Of a DNA stretch of 9,481 nucleotides, positions 1 to 8,594 are shown piece after piece. Below the pieces are notes generated by a model. It ran no database searches. It was not told where the DNA came from and was given only the letters and a program-made list of their open reading frames with translations. The DNA comes from Bacteriovoracaceae bacterium. Its GTDB lineage: Bacteria > Bdellovibrionota > Bacteriovoracia > Bacteriovoracales > Bacteriovoracaceae. Each line of letters begins with the position of its first letter. Within the stretch, counting starts at the first letter, position 1. The position numbers and the translations under genes are program-made. Location of the stretch: NCBI GenBank assembly GCA_947442115.1, contig CANEVK010000089.1, positions 1-9,481 of the forward strand. The letters run 5' to 3'.

Positions 1-173
1 ATATAGACATCTATTTCACGAATCGGAAAAACTTAAATAATGATCTCACTATAGAGCTTGCGATTAACTGGACCAATCGTTACGAATACAGTGTTCAAGA
101 CGATATCATTAACAAAGAAAAAGCAAACGACTTCGCTGTGATCCTTGGGCTGAGTTACCCATTTAACCTATAA
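1..173 (+). CDS. C-terminal end of a probable outer-membrane beta-barrel protein (5' partial)
   Basis: An open frame enters from the left edge (first whole codon at 3-5) and stops at TAA 171-173, leaving 56 visible residues. The fragment alternates polar and hydrophobic residues in two strand-like stretches, LTIELAINW and DFAVILGLSYPFNL. They are separated by a polar, charged turn (QDDIINKEK). That pattern, with an aromatic- and hydrophobic-rich terminal strand, is typical of the last hairpin of an outer-membrane beta-barrel, though the final residue is Leu rather than the common Phe. The visible part is too short to name a family; the barrel ends of porins, TPR-barrel polysaccharide exporters and other OMPs look alike at this length. 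It lies 114 bp upstream of the glucan synthase, on the same strand and without a clear terminator between, so co-transcription is possible. It could also be the end of a non-barrel beta-rich protein. Confidence 0.6.
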   Translation, partial: IDIYFTNRKNLNNDLTIELAINWTNRYEYSVQDDIINKEKANDFAVILGLSYPFNL

Positions 174-223
174 AAGACTAAACGCAAAAAATCTTGGCAT
201 TAAAGCTGCTTAATTATCAAATC

Positions 224-240
224 GACCAATTTAAATGGTC
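224..240. repeat. Short inverted repeat GACCA-N7-TGGTC in the spacer
   Basis: Five-base arms GACCA (224-228) and TGGTC (236-240) flank the AT-only heptamer ATTTAAA, about 48 bp before the glucan synthase ATG. The size and symmetry would suit a small operator or a weak hairpin. No T-run follows the second arm (next bases are TATGAAC), so it is not an intrinsic terminator. A repeat this short can occur by chance. Confidence 0.2.
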
Positions 241-253
241 TATGAACTAGCAG

Positions 254-274
254 TTTGGGGAAAACTTACCCAAA
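254..274 (+). promoter_or_regulatory. Leader hairpin abutting the ribosome binding site
   Basis: TTTGGG (254-259) can pair with CCCAAA (269-274) around a 9-base loop. The 3' arm runs directly into the AAGGTG Shine-Dalgarno sequence at 275-280. If it folds in the mRNA it would sit against the ribosome binding site and could damp translation. The stem has only six pairs, three of them A-U, so stability is doubtful. No T-tract follows, so it is not a terminator. Confidence 0.25.
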
Positions 275-280
275 AAGGTG
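275..280 (+). promoter_or_regulatory. Shine-Dalgarno sequence that fixes the glucan synthase start
   Basis: AAGGTG lies 7 bases before ATG 288, a normal spacing. The longer in-frame candidate start, TTG at 255-257, is preceded by AACTAGCAGT with no purine-rich ribosome binding site. It would add 11 residues (ending KRCKN) and would place the Shine-Dalgarno inside the coding region. The ATG is therefore preferred. Confidence 0.6.
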
Positions 281-287
281 CAAGAAT

Positions 288-3200
288 ATGCAAAAGATCT
301 CCGAATCATTTGAAAATGAGGAAGAAAAATATGTCCTTAATTATTTTCCCGAGCAGAAATCAAAATTAATTGTAAAAAGAAAAATAAATTCAATAACAGA
401 ATCACTATCCGATTTAAAAATAAAATTAAGTTCAGGTCATTTACAGGGATATCAAAACCATTCATTCCATTGGTTCCTTGATAATCTCTATATCATCGAA
501 GAACAAATAAGCATTTTAAAAAGAGATTTCCCCCAAAAGTTTTGTAATAAACTTCCCCAAATAGAAGTGGGTAAAGAAAAAGGTTATCCACGTATATATA
601 TAATAGCTAAAAAACACGTTCACTTTTTTAATGGAAAGATAGATCTCAATGATCTTGAGGAAAGCATAAAAAAAAGACAGGAAGAAAGTGATCTTACCAT
701 AGGTGAAATTTGGGCAATTCCAATTTGCCTTAGGATTAGTTTGCTCGAGGAGCTTGTGAATGAGCTCAAAAGGGCTTTAAAAAGGGCAGAGGAAACAAGA
801 GCTGCAGATCACACAGCGGAATGTATCTTTGAAATAACCTCAAAAGACGTTTATGAAAAAGAACTAAATTCATATTTAGAAAAAGAGTTATCCAAGAAAA
901 CTCACTTAGGGCCTACATATATAGTAGAACTCATAACAAAACTGAAAGATCAGGATTCTTCACTGCAAGAGATTTCAAATATCTTTAGTAAAATGACAAA
1001 ACTAACTGAAACTGATTTGCAGAAAATATTTCAAAAAGAACATATTGAACAAGCAAAAAACCAAATCGCCATTTCAAACATTGTGAACGGGTTGAGAATA
1101 ATTACAAAGATGGAGTGGCACCCCTTTTTCGAGAGGATAAATAATGTAGACAATATTTTTAAAAATGATCCAACCGGAAATTATTCGAAAATGGATAAAG
1201 CAACAAAAGATAGCTATCGGAACACAATCGAAACAATATCACGGATTGGTAAAATAAACGAAACCATCATAACTCAGATGTGCCTTGACTTAGCGAAGAC
1301 GAACAAAAAACATACAGGATATTATCTTGTAGGAGAAGGCAAAGAAATATTAAAACAGAAATTTTCAATAAAGGCTCCCCCGCTTTCCAAATTAAAGAAA
1401 TATATTGAAAATAGTCCGGGGATACTTTATTTTTCACTTTTTTTATTTTTTTTCATCGTAACATTTTTTTTCCTTTATCAGCAATTCGACAAGATGGAAA
1501 TATCCAATACTTTGCGTTTAACAATTTTAGCACTTTCGCTAATACCCATAAGTGAATTTTCAATCGGAATAGTTCATACAATTATCACTCAAGTCAGAAG
1601 ACCAAAGACAATACCTAAAATGGATTTTCGTGAAGGTGTTCCAGAAGATCACAAAACAATGGTTGTAATACCATGTTTACTTATTAGTAAGAAAGTCATA
1701 GATGATTTAATTCAAAAGCTTGAGCTCCACTATCTTTCAAACAAGGACAATAATATATTTTTTGGACTATTGGGTGATCCGGTAGATCATGAAAATGAGA
1801 TCAAAGAAGATGATAAAGAATTGATAGAGTACACAAAAAAAAGAATAGCAAATCTCAATGGAAGACATAAAGGGGAAGAAAGATTCTTCTTTTATTTTAG
1901 AAAAAGAGTATGGAACAAATATGAAGATACCTGGATGGCCTATGAGAGGAAAAGGGGTAAGATATCTGAGTTTAATCAATTAATTCGAGGTAGTCGGAAT
2001 ACAACTTTCGTAGAAGAAAATATTAACTGGAATCTATTAAATAATTTGAAATATATTATCACACTAGATGCCGATACTCAGTTACCCATAAACGCGGCAA
2101 AAAAACTAATTGGGACGATAGCACACCCACTTAATTATCCCATTTTCAGTGATACTGATAAAAAAATCACTTCCGGCTACGCCATTATACAGCCAAGGAT
2201 TAGTGTTTCGATGATTTCATCGGTACAAACAAGATTCGCCCAGATTTTTTCTGGGAACACTGGTTTAGATCCCTATACAACCGCCATATCTGATGTCTAT
2301 CAAGATTTATTTTCAGAAGGTAATTATACTGGAAAAGGGCTCTATCACATTGATGCTTTTGAAAAAATCCTTGAAGACGTCATACCTGACAACAAAATAC
2401 TTAGCCATGACTTATTTGAAGGGTGTTTAGCCAGAACTGCACTTACAACAGATATAGAACTCTACGATGACTATCCTGAAAATTTCACCATTTTTTCAAA
2501 GCGAAATCATAGATGGATAAGGGGGGACTGGCAACTTATGAGCTGGTTAGGAAAAAATGTCAAAGATAAAAATCTCCTTAAAATTAAAAATCCTATTTCC
2601 TTGATTGGAAGATGGAAAATTTTTGATAATCTTAGGAGAAGCCTTGTCGCCCCAGTGACTTTACTATTATTGAGTTTAATTTGGACTTTAAAACCCTTAA
2701 ACCCAATGACTTTCAGTTTGGGAATTATCGTTTTTGTTAATTCATCACTTCTCCTTTCAAGTTTTATCGATTTAATTAAATTTAAAAAAATAAAAATAAA
2801 TGAGCATTTACGAAATAACATCTTCTTACTCAGGAACAAAACAGAACAATTATTCCTTATGATTGTCTATCTTCCTGAAATGGCACTCGTAAACACTGAT
2901 GCCATCCTAAGGGCACTTTACAGGACTTTTATATCAAAAAAGAAGAGGTTGGAGTGGGTAACATTCTCACAAATCCAAACTGGGCAAAAAAATTGGAAAG
3001 ATTTAATATCTTTTGGTCCTTTAGTTTCTTTCATACTTTTCTTTTTGATTTATTTTCTTAAGCCAGAATCTTTGATCGTTGCATTTCCATTTTTTATGAC
3101 ATGGTTAATAACTCCTTATATAACATTCGGTACTCAAAGAAAAATACCACCGAAGTATAAAGATCTATCAAAGGGTGAAATCAACGACTTTAATCGTTAT

Positions 3201-6200
3201 GCAAGATTAACATGGCATTTTTTTGAAATATTTGTGAATGAGGAAGGCAATTGGCTTGCCCCAGATAATTACCAAGAAGATCCCCGGCCTCAAATTGCCT
3301 TTAGAACATCCCCAACGAACATTGGCCTACAACTGCTTTCAAATTTAGCGGCCTATGACTTAAAATTTATATCCTTGAGTGATTTTCTTAACCGAACAGA
3401 AAAAACGATGAAATCGCTCCAGAGACTTGAAAAACGAAATGGTCATTTCTACAATTGGTACGATACAAAAACACTGGAGCCTTTAAATCCTAAATATGTT
3501 TCAACAGTGGATAGTGGCAACCTCGCAGGATATCTTATAACTTTGAAACAAGGCGTTCTTGATTTAGCAAATAACTTTAGGTCGAATCAGTTAAAAATCA
3601 ACACATCTGGCATTGAAATAACCATCAAAATTATAATTGAAAAACTCGAAAAACTAGGCATAGGAAATCAGAGTTGCTTAAAGAAAATGTGGTATCAGCT
3701 TGAAAGCATGGTTCAAAACATTGAAACAACAGCGATAGAAGTATTATATGAAAAAGCAAAGAGTATAAAAAAATTCTCAGAAGAAATTGAGTGTGAAGAA
3801 AGATTTAAAACCCAGGAAGAATTAAAAGACCTCTGTGAATGTCTTATGGTCCAATGCGAGGGATTTGTTCAAGATACCTTACTAGTAGAGAGCAGTACTC
3901 GATTAAGGTTAAAATCAATTGCTTATCAGGCACACGAACTTGCCTATAAAATGGATTTTAAATTTCTTTTCGACTTTGAAAAAATGATTTTCTCGATTGG
4001 ACATAAGGATAATGAGATAACAAAAGATTCTTCCTACTATGACCTACTCGCCTCCGAATCAAGACTTGCTAGTTATTTTGCTATTGCAAAAGGCGACATT
4101 CCAGATGAGCATTGGTTCAGGTTAGGAAGACAAATGGTACAGACGTCAAAAAACCGAGTACTAGTCTCGTGGAGTGCAACAATGTTTGAATACCTCATGC
4201 CCTTATTAGTCATGAGAAGATTCGAAGATACCCTGCTTGATCATACATATGAATCAATCGTCAAAAGCCAAATTAAATTCGGAGATGAAAAAAAGATCCC
4301 CTGGGGAATATCTGAATCGGGCTACAATGCAAGAGATTTACAATATAATTACCAGTACGCAGCTTTTGGAATCCCTGAAGTCGGCTTAAAAAATACAATC
4401 CCAGAAAATATTGTTGTTTCACCCTATTCCACAATGCTTGCTGCGATGATCGCTCCACAGGAAAGTCTTCAGAATTTAAAAAATCTTGAAAAAATTGAAA
4501 TCTTAGGATCATATGGATTTTACGAATCAATAGACTACACACCTTCTCGCATTCCAAAGGACAAAAACTTTATCATTTTGAATTCTTTTATGGCCCATCA
4601 TCAGGGGATGAGTCTTTTATCAATCAACAATCTTATTAACAACCAAGTCATGCAGAAAAGATTTCATAGTGAAAACAGCATCGAATCTTCACAGATTTTA
4701 CTTCAAGAGCGATCACCGATATCGGTAGAAATTAAAAAATTCAAAAGTGAAAATGGGGCATCAATTGACTTTTTAAATAAAACCCCAAAAGACATTAAAA
4801 GAAAAATGACGAGCAAAGAAGATTTATACTTTGAAACTCAAACTTTATCAAACGGCAAACTATCGCTCATGACGACAGGGGCTGGGCGTGGATATTTAAA
4901 GCTTGAAAATACATTTCTTGGAAAATGGGACGCTCAAGATGCGGACTCCCCTTTTGGTCAATTAATTCTGATAAAAGAAAAAGGAAGAAATAAGCTCTTT
5001 TCTTTGGGTAAATCTATAGATTCAGAAGATTTATTGAAATCAGCTGTTACCTTTTCTGAGGAGAATGCAACCTTTACCCTTGAAGATAAGGAAATGATGA
5101 TCGAATCAAAGATAATAATATCTGGCGAAGACAATGTAGAAATTAGAAAAATCACATTAACAAATAAAATGGGAGAAGCAAAAGATATTGAATTAACAAC
5201 TTACCAGGAAATAACTCTTTGCTCACCTAAAACATATAACATGCACCCAGCATTCAATAATTTATTTATAAAAACAAAGTTCAATAAAGATTTCAACGCA
5301 ATAATTGGCATAAGAAATGAAAACGAGGGTAAAAAAAAGAAGATTGGTTTTCAATTTGTTTTATTTGAAAACACGAACCTTAAAATTGATTCATTTGAAT
5401 CTGACAGATCAAAACTTATTTCGAGAAGTCAGCAAACAGAAGAACTTTCTCACGTACTAGAGAAGTCAGTTTTTACAAAATCGACAGGAGCTGTTCTCGA
5501 TCCAGTCTTTGCCTTTAAAAAGGAATTCCTGGTTGATGGTAGATCAGTGAAAGAATTTTATCTCATCACTGGGATGACCGAAGAAGAGGATGAGGCACTC
5601 GAGTTAATTGGAAAATATCAAAGAAAAAGCTATTTTGAACGTGAATTCGCACTCAGCTGGGTCACTTCTCAAAATACACTTCAACATCTAAAAATAGATG
5701 AGGAAAAAGCTATATTCTACCAGAAGCTATGTGGACATCTTTTTATCCATCATGAAATAAAACCAATTCAAAAAAAACAAATTGAAACTAGCTTTTTATC
5801 AATCGAAGATCTTTGGAGCCTTGGCATCAGTGGGGACATCCCAATCCTGACCTTAAAGATAAAAACAGAAAAAGACTTACGTCTTTTACGTGATCTTATT
5901 CATGCCCATGAATATATAAGATTAAAAGGACATATCTTCGACTTTGTTATTATCAATGAAGAAAACTCAGGCTACCTTCAGAAATTACATGATGAAATTA
6001 TGAGGCAGATTATTATTTGTGGCGGCTTCAATTATTTAAATAAGGATGGTGGTATTTTCATCATCAATCCTCAAATAATTGGTAAGCCTAAAACTGATCT
6101 TCTTTTGATGGTTTCTTCAATGACATTTATTGCCTCTGCCGGAAGCCTGAGCGCTCAGATTTTAAGATTTGAAAAATATAAAAAGAAACACCTGAGTAAA

Positions 6201-8594
6201 CAATCAATCAAGCCTAAAAGAAAAAAAATAGTTAAAAATGGAAAAACAACGTCAAATTTTATGAATCATATAAAAACTGAACTTCCAAATTCTTTCGGGG
6301 GTTTTGAAAAAGATGGAGCTTCATATTTGATAAAAACAAATAACTATCTTACTCCTCCATCACCATGGATTAATGTTATTTGCAACAATCCCAATTTTGG
6401 TTTTCAAGTCTCTGATTCAGGCCAAGGCTTTACATGGGCGCTTAATAGTCGCCAAAATAGAATCACTAAATGGAGTAATGATCCATTAGTTGAAAATATT
6501 TCAGAGGCTATTTATCTAAAAGATGAAGAGAGTGATCTTGTCTGGAGTCCTACTCCATCCCCACTAAAGCATGATGTGAATTATTTTGTGAGACATGAAG
6601 CGGGTTTATCGTCATTTTTTTTAGAATTTGATGGAATCGAGCATACGCTGGAAATGTTTAGTCCTATTGATTCAAGTTTTAAAATATTAAAACTATGTTT
6701 AAAAAATTCAATGCAGACTAAGAAAATGCTAACAATCGGTTTTTTTGTAGATTTTCAACTTTCTGCCCCGGATGCTCTCATCCGTCCAATTTTAACAACA
6801 TGGGATGATTCAAATCAAGTTCTTGTGGCACAAAATAAATTTCATAAAGATTTCTCGGATCAAATAACCTATCTCGCTTCATCACTTGAGATTGGTTCGT
6901 ACTCAAGCCTTCCCACCTTAGGTCATATTAGCTCAAGAATGGAATTAGACACCTTGGACAATAAAAACATTATCTTCCTTTTGGGTCAAACCGATCAATT
7001 AGGTCATATTCAAGAGATTAAAAAAAATTATTTTGAGGATAAAAACATTGAACAATCGTTAGTTGATGTTAAAAGATTCTGGGAAGATATATTATCTAAA
7101 ATAACAATTGAGACACCGTCAAAAGAATTAAATTACCTTTTTAATCATTGGTTACTCTATCAAACGCTATCATGCAGAGTGTGGGCCAGATCTGCCTTCT
7201 ATCAGTCGGGTGGTGCTTATGGATTTAGAGATCAACTTCAAGATGTGATGTCAGTTATATATTCCAAACCAAATATTACAAAAGAACACATACTTTTAGC
7301 AGCAGGACGCCAATTCACAGATGGAGATGTTCAGCATTGGTGGCATCCGCCAACAGGCCAAGGCATAAGAACAAAATTTAGTGATGATCTTTTATGGTTG
7401 CCCTTTGTAGTCGCTTTTTATGTAGAAATAACTAAAGATTTTGAAATACTTCAAATTAATATTCCCTTTCTCAAGGGAATTGACATTCCTGAGGGACATG
7501 ATGAAATCTATTTTAATCCTGAAGTTTCAAATGAGAGCGCAACATTATATGAGCACTGCCTCAGGGCGATCAAAAGGTCATTAAAAACAGGCGAACATGG
7601 TTTACCACTTATAGGTAGTGGAGACTGGAATGATGGAATGAATAAGGTGGGTAACAAGGGATCAGGCGAGAGTGTATGGGTTTCTTGGTTTCTTATGAGT
7701 ACAATTAATAATTTTTTATTTCTTTGTGAGTTTCAAAAAGATAATCACCATTTGGAACTTTTCAAAAATCATGTTTTAAAACTTAAAAATGCAACAGAAG
7801 AGAATGCTTGGGATGGCGATTGGTACCTAAGGGCCTTTTACGATAATGGTGATAAGATGGGCTCAAAAGAAAATGATGAATGCCAAATTGATTCAATCGC
7901 TCAAAGTTGGTCAGCTTTATCTGATTGTGGAGAAAAAAAAAGATCTAAGAAAGCATTAGATTCTGCTTATAACCGCCTTGTCGATTTTGAAAATAAAATA
8001 ATCAAGCTTTTTGACCCTCCCTTCGAGAAAACTAAACAGGATCCTGGATATATTAAAAATTACTTGCCAGGAGTAAGAGAAAACGGAGGTCAATACACTC
8101 ATGCTGGAATCTGGTTAATGATGGCATTTGCCGAAATTGGCGATAGTGAAAAAGTTTGGAAACTTCTACAAATCCTCAATCCAATCAATCATAGTCATGA
8201 TGAGAAAAGCGCTAACCTTTATAAACTTGAACCTTACGTCGTGGCCGCAGATATCTATGGAGCAGATCCTCATAAAGGCAGAGGAGGTTGGAGTTGGTAC
8301 ACAGGATCATCCGGGTGGCTCTATAGGGCCATCCTTGAAAGCTTTATTGGGCTTAAATTAAGAGGAAATATTTTATCTTTCCATCCATGCCTACCCAAGG
8401 AATGGGAATCAATTAAAGTTCAGTATAAGTTTGGTAAAAGCATTTACCAAATCAAAATGATTAATTCTCTAGAAAACATCTCTGTGAGCATAGATGGACA
8501 AATACATAGCGAATCACACATTCATCTCACTGACGAAGAAAGAAATTACGAAGTCATCATCAGAACCCCTTTTTCTAAGGAAAAGGAGCAATAA
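288..8594 (+). CDS. ndvB: Cyclic beta-1,2-glucan synthase (NdvB/ChvB/Cgs family)
   Basis: A single inner-membrane enzyme of 2768 aa that, by family knowledge, uses UDP-glucose to initiate, elongate, size-control and cyclise beta-1,2-glucan. Its length is close to rhizobial NdvB and Brucella Cgs (about 2830-2870 aa). Residues 1-377 are the N-terminal region, including the family-like stretch MEWHPFFERI near 280. TM helices lie near 378-400, 409-433, 786-801, 808-829, 910-924 and 929-947, the six expected. The GT84 domain (about 450-750) shows VVIP 459-462, Asp497, DAD 594-596, SHDLFEG (Asp708, Glu711) and RNHRW 739-743. The glucoamylase-like domain (about 966-1450) has VDSGNLAGYL near 1074, YYDLLASESRLAS near 1250 and MAHHQGMSL at 1435. 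The first GH94-type sandwich begins near 1510 and the second near 2004. The GH94 catalytic region has YGFRDQLQD at 2311-2319, QHWWHPP near 2349 and GDWNDGMN with Asp2446 and Asp2449; in characterised relatives this region trims linear chains by phosphorolysis and so sets ring size. No frameshift or lost motif is seen. Start: ATG 288 with a good Shine-Dalgarno. TAA 8592-8594 lies inside the 3' end of the convergent gene. Confidence 0.96.
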   Translation: MQKISESFENEEEKYVLNYFPEQKSKLIVKRKINSITESLSDLKIKLSSGHLQGYQNHSFHWFLDNLYIIEEQISILKRDFPQKFCNKLPQIEVGKEKGYPRIYIIAKKHVHFFNGKIDLNDLEESIKKRQEESDLTIGEIWAIPICLRISLLEELVNELKRALKRAEETRAADHTAECIFEITSKDVYEKELNSYLEKELSKKTHLGPTYIVELITKLKDQDSSLQEISNIFSKMTKLTETDLQKIFQKEHIEQAKNQIAISNIVNGLRIITKMEWHPFFERINNVDNIFKNDPTGNYSKMDKATKDSYRNTIETISRIGKINETIITQMCLDLAKTNKKHTGYYLVGEGKEILKQKFSIKAPPLSKLKKYIENSPGILYFSLFLFFFIVTFFFLYQQFDKMEISNTLRLTILALSLIPISEFSIGIVHTIITQVRRPKTIPKMDFREGVPEDHKTMVVIPCLLISKKVIDDLIQKLELHYLSNKDNNIFFGLLGDPVDHENEIKEDDKELIEYTKKRIANLNGRHKGEERFFFYFRKRVWNKYEDTWMAYERKRGKISEFNQLIRGSRNTTFVEENINWNLLNNLKYIITLDADTQLPINAAKKLIGTIAHPLNYPIFSDTDKKITSGYAIIQPRISVSMISSVQTRFAQIFSGNTGLDPYTTAISDVYQDLFSEGNYTGKGLYHIDAFEKILEDVIPDNKILSHDLFEGCLARTALTTDIELYDDYPENFTIFSKRNHRWIRGDWQLMSWLGKNVKDKNLLKIKNPISLIGRWKIFDNLRRSLVAPVTLLLLSLIWTLKPLNPMTFSLGIIVFVNSSLLLSSFIDLIKFKKIKINEHLRNNIFLLRNKTEQLFLMIVYLPEMALVNTDAILRALYRTFISKKKRLEWVTFSQIQTGQKNWKDLISFGPLVSFILFFLIYFLKPESLIVAFPFFMTWLITPYITFGTQRKIPPKYKDLSKGEINDFNRYARLTWHFFEIFVNEEGNWLAPDNYQEDPRPQIAFRTSPTNIGLQLLSNLAAYDLKFISLSDFLNRTEKTMKSLQRLEKRNGHFYNWYDTKTLEPLNPKYVSTVDSGNLAGYLITLKQGVLDLANNFRSNQLKINTSGIEITIKIIIEKLEKLGIGNQSCLKKMWYQLESMVQNIETTAIEVLYEKAKSIKKFSEEIECEERFKTQEELKDLCECLMVQCEGFVQDTLLVESSTRLRLKSIAYQAHELAYKMDFKFLFDFEKMIFSIGHKDNEITKDSSYYDLLASESRLASYFAIAKGDIPDEHWFRLGRQMVQTSKNRVLVSWSATMFEYLMPLLVMRRFEDTLLDHTYESIVKSQIKFGDEKKIPWGISESGYNARDLQYNYQYAAFGIPEVGLKNTIPENIVVSPYSTMLAAMIAPQESLQNLKNLEKIEILGSYGFYESIDYTPSRIPKDKNFIILNSFMAHHQGMSLLSINNLINNQVMQKRFHSENSIESSQILLQERSPISVEIKKFKSENGASIDFLNKTPKDIKRKMTSKEDLYFETQTLSNGKLSLMTTGAGRGYLKLENTFLGKWDAQDADSPFGQLILIKEKGRNKLFSLGKSIDSEDLLKSAVTFSEENATFTLEDKEMMIESKIIISGEDNVEIRKITLTNKMGEAKDIELTTYQEITLCSPKTYNMHPAFNNLFIKTKFNKDFNAIIGIRNENEGKKKKIGFQFVLFENTNLKIDSFESDRSKLISRSQQTEELSHVLEKSVFTKSTGAVLDPVFAFKKEFLVDGRSVKEFYLITGMTEEEDEALELIGKYQRKSYFEREFALSWVTSQNTLQHLKIDEEKAIFYQKLCGHLFIHHEIKPIQKKQIETSFLSIEDLWSLGISGDIPILTLKIKTEKDLRLLRDLIHAHEYIRLKGHIFDFVIINEENSGYLQKLHDEIMRQIIICGGFNYLNKDGGIFIINPQIIGKPKTDLLLMVSSMTFIASAGSLSAQILRFEKYKKKHLSKQSIKPKRKKIVKNGKTTSNFMNHIKTELPNSFGGFEKDGASYLIKTNNYLTPPSPWINVICNNPNFGFQVSDSGQGFTWALNSRQNRITKWSNDPLVENISEAIYLKDEESDLVWSPTPSPLKHDVNYFVRHEAGLSSFFLEFDGIEHTLEMFSPIDSSFKILKLCLKNSMQTKKMLTIGFFVDFQLSAPDALIRPILTTWDDSNQVLVAQNKFHKDFSDQITYLASSLEIGSYSSLPTLGHISSRMELDTLDNKNIIFLLGQTDQLGHIQEIKKNYFEDKNIEQSLVDVKRFWEDILSKITIETPSKELNYLFNHWLLYQTLSCRVWARSAFYQSGGAYGFRDQLQDVMSVIYSKPNITKEHILLAAGRQFTDGDVQHWWHPPTGQGIRTKFSDDLLWLPFVVAFYVEITKDFEILQINIPFLKGIDIPEGHDEIYFNPEVSNESATLYEHCLRAIKRSLKTGEHGLPLIGSGDWNDGMNKVGNKGSGESVWVSWFLMSTINNFLFLCEFQKDNHHLELFKNHVLKLKNATEENAWDGDWYLRAFYDNGDKMGSKENDECQIDSIAQSWSALSDCGEKKRSKKALDSAYNRLVDFENKIIKLFDPPFEKTKQDPGYIKNYLPGVRENGGQYTHAGIWLMMAFAEIGDSEKVWKLLQILNPINHSHDEKSANLYKLEPYVVAADIYGADPHKGRGGWSWYTGSSGWLYRAILESFIGLKLRGNILSFHPCLPKEWESIKVQYKFGKSIYQIKMINSLENISVSIDGQIHSESHIHLTDEERNYEVIIRTPFSKEKEQ

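Noticed and set aside
194..220. Possible sigma-70 promoter (TTGGCA with a weak TATCAA 15 bases later)
   Set aside because: The -10 match is poor and the spacing short; in AT-rich spacer DNA such matches arise readily, so it is not listed as a feature.
255..287. TTG at 255 as the ndvB start (2779 aa)
   Set aside because: It has no Shine-Dalgarno, whereas ATG 288 has AAGGTG 7 bases upstream; the extra residues look like translated leader.
2507..2839. Antisense frame of 110 codons within ndvB (likewise 1767-1979, 4273-4557 and 4958-5155 on the - strand, and 8128-8361 on the + strand)
   Set aside because: Each lies wholly inside the confidently assigned glucan synthase frame and shows no independent start signals or recognisable domain.
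4080..8594. The glucoamylase-like and GH94 regions as separate genes fused by chance
   Set aside because: The order and spacing are those of ordinary full-length NdvB/Cgs proteins, so no novel fusion is implied.
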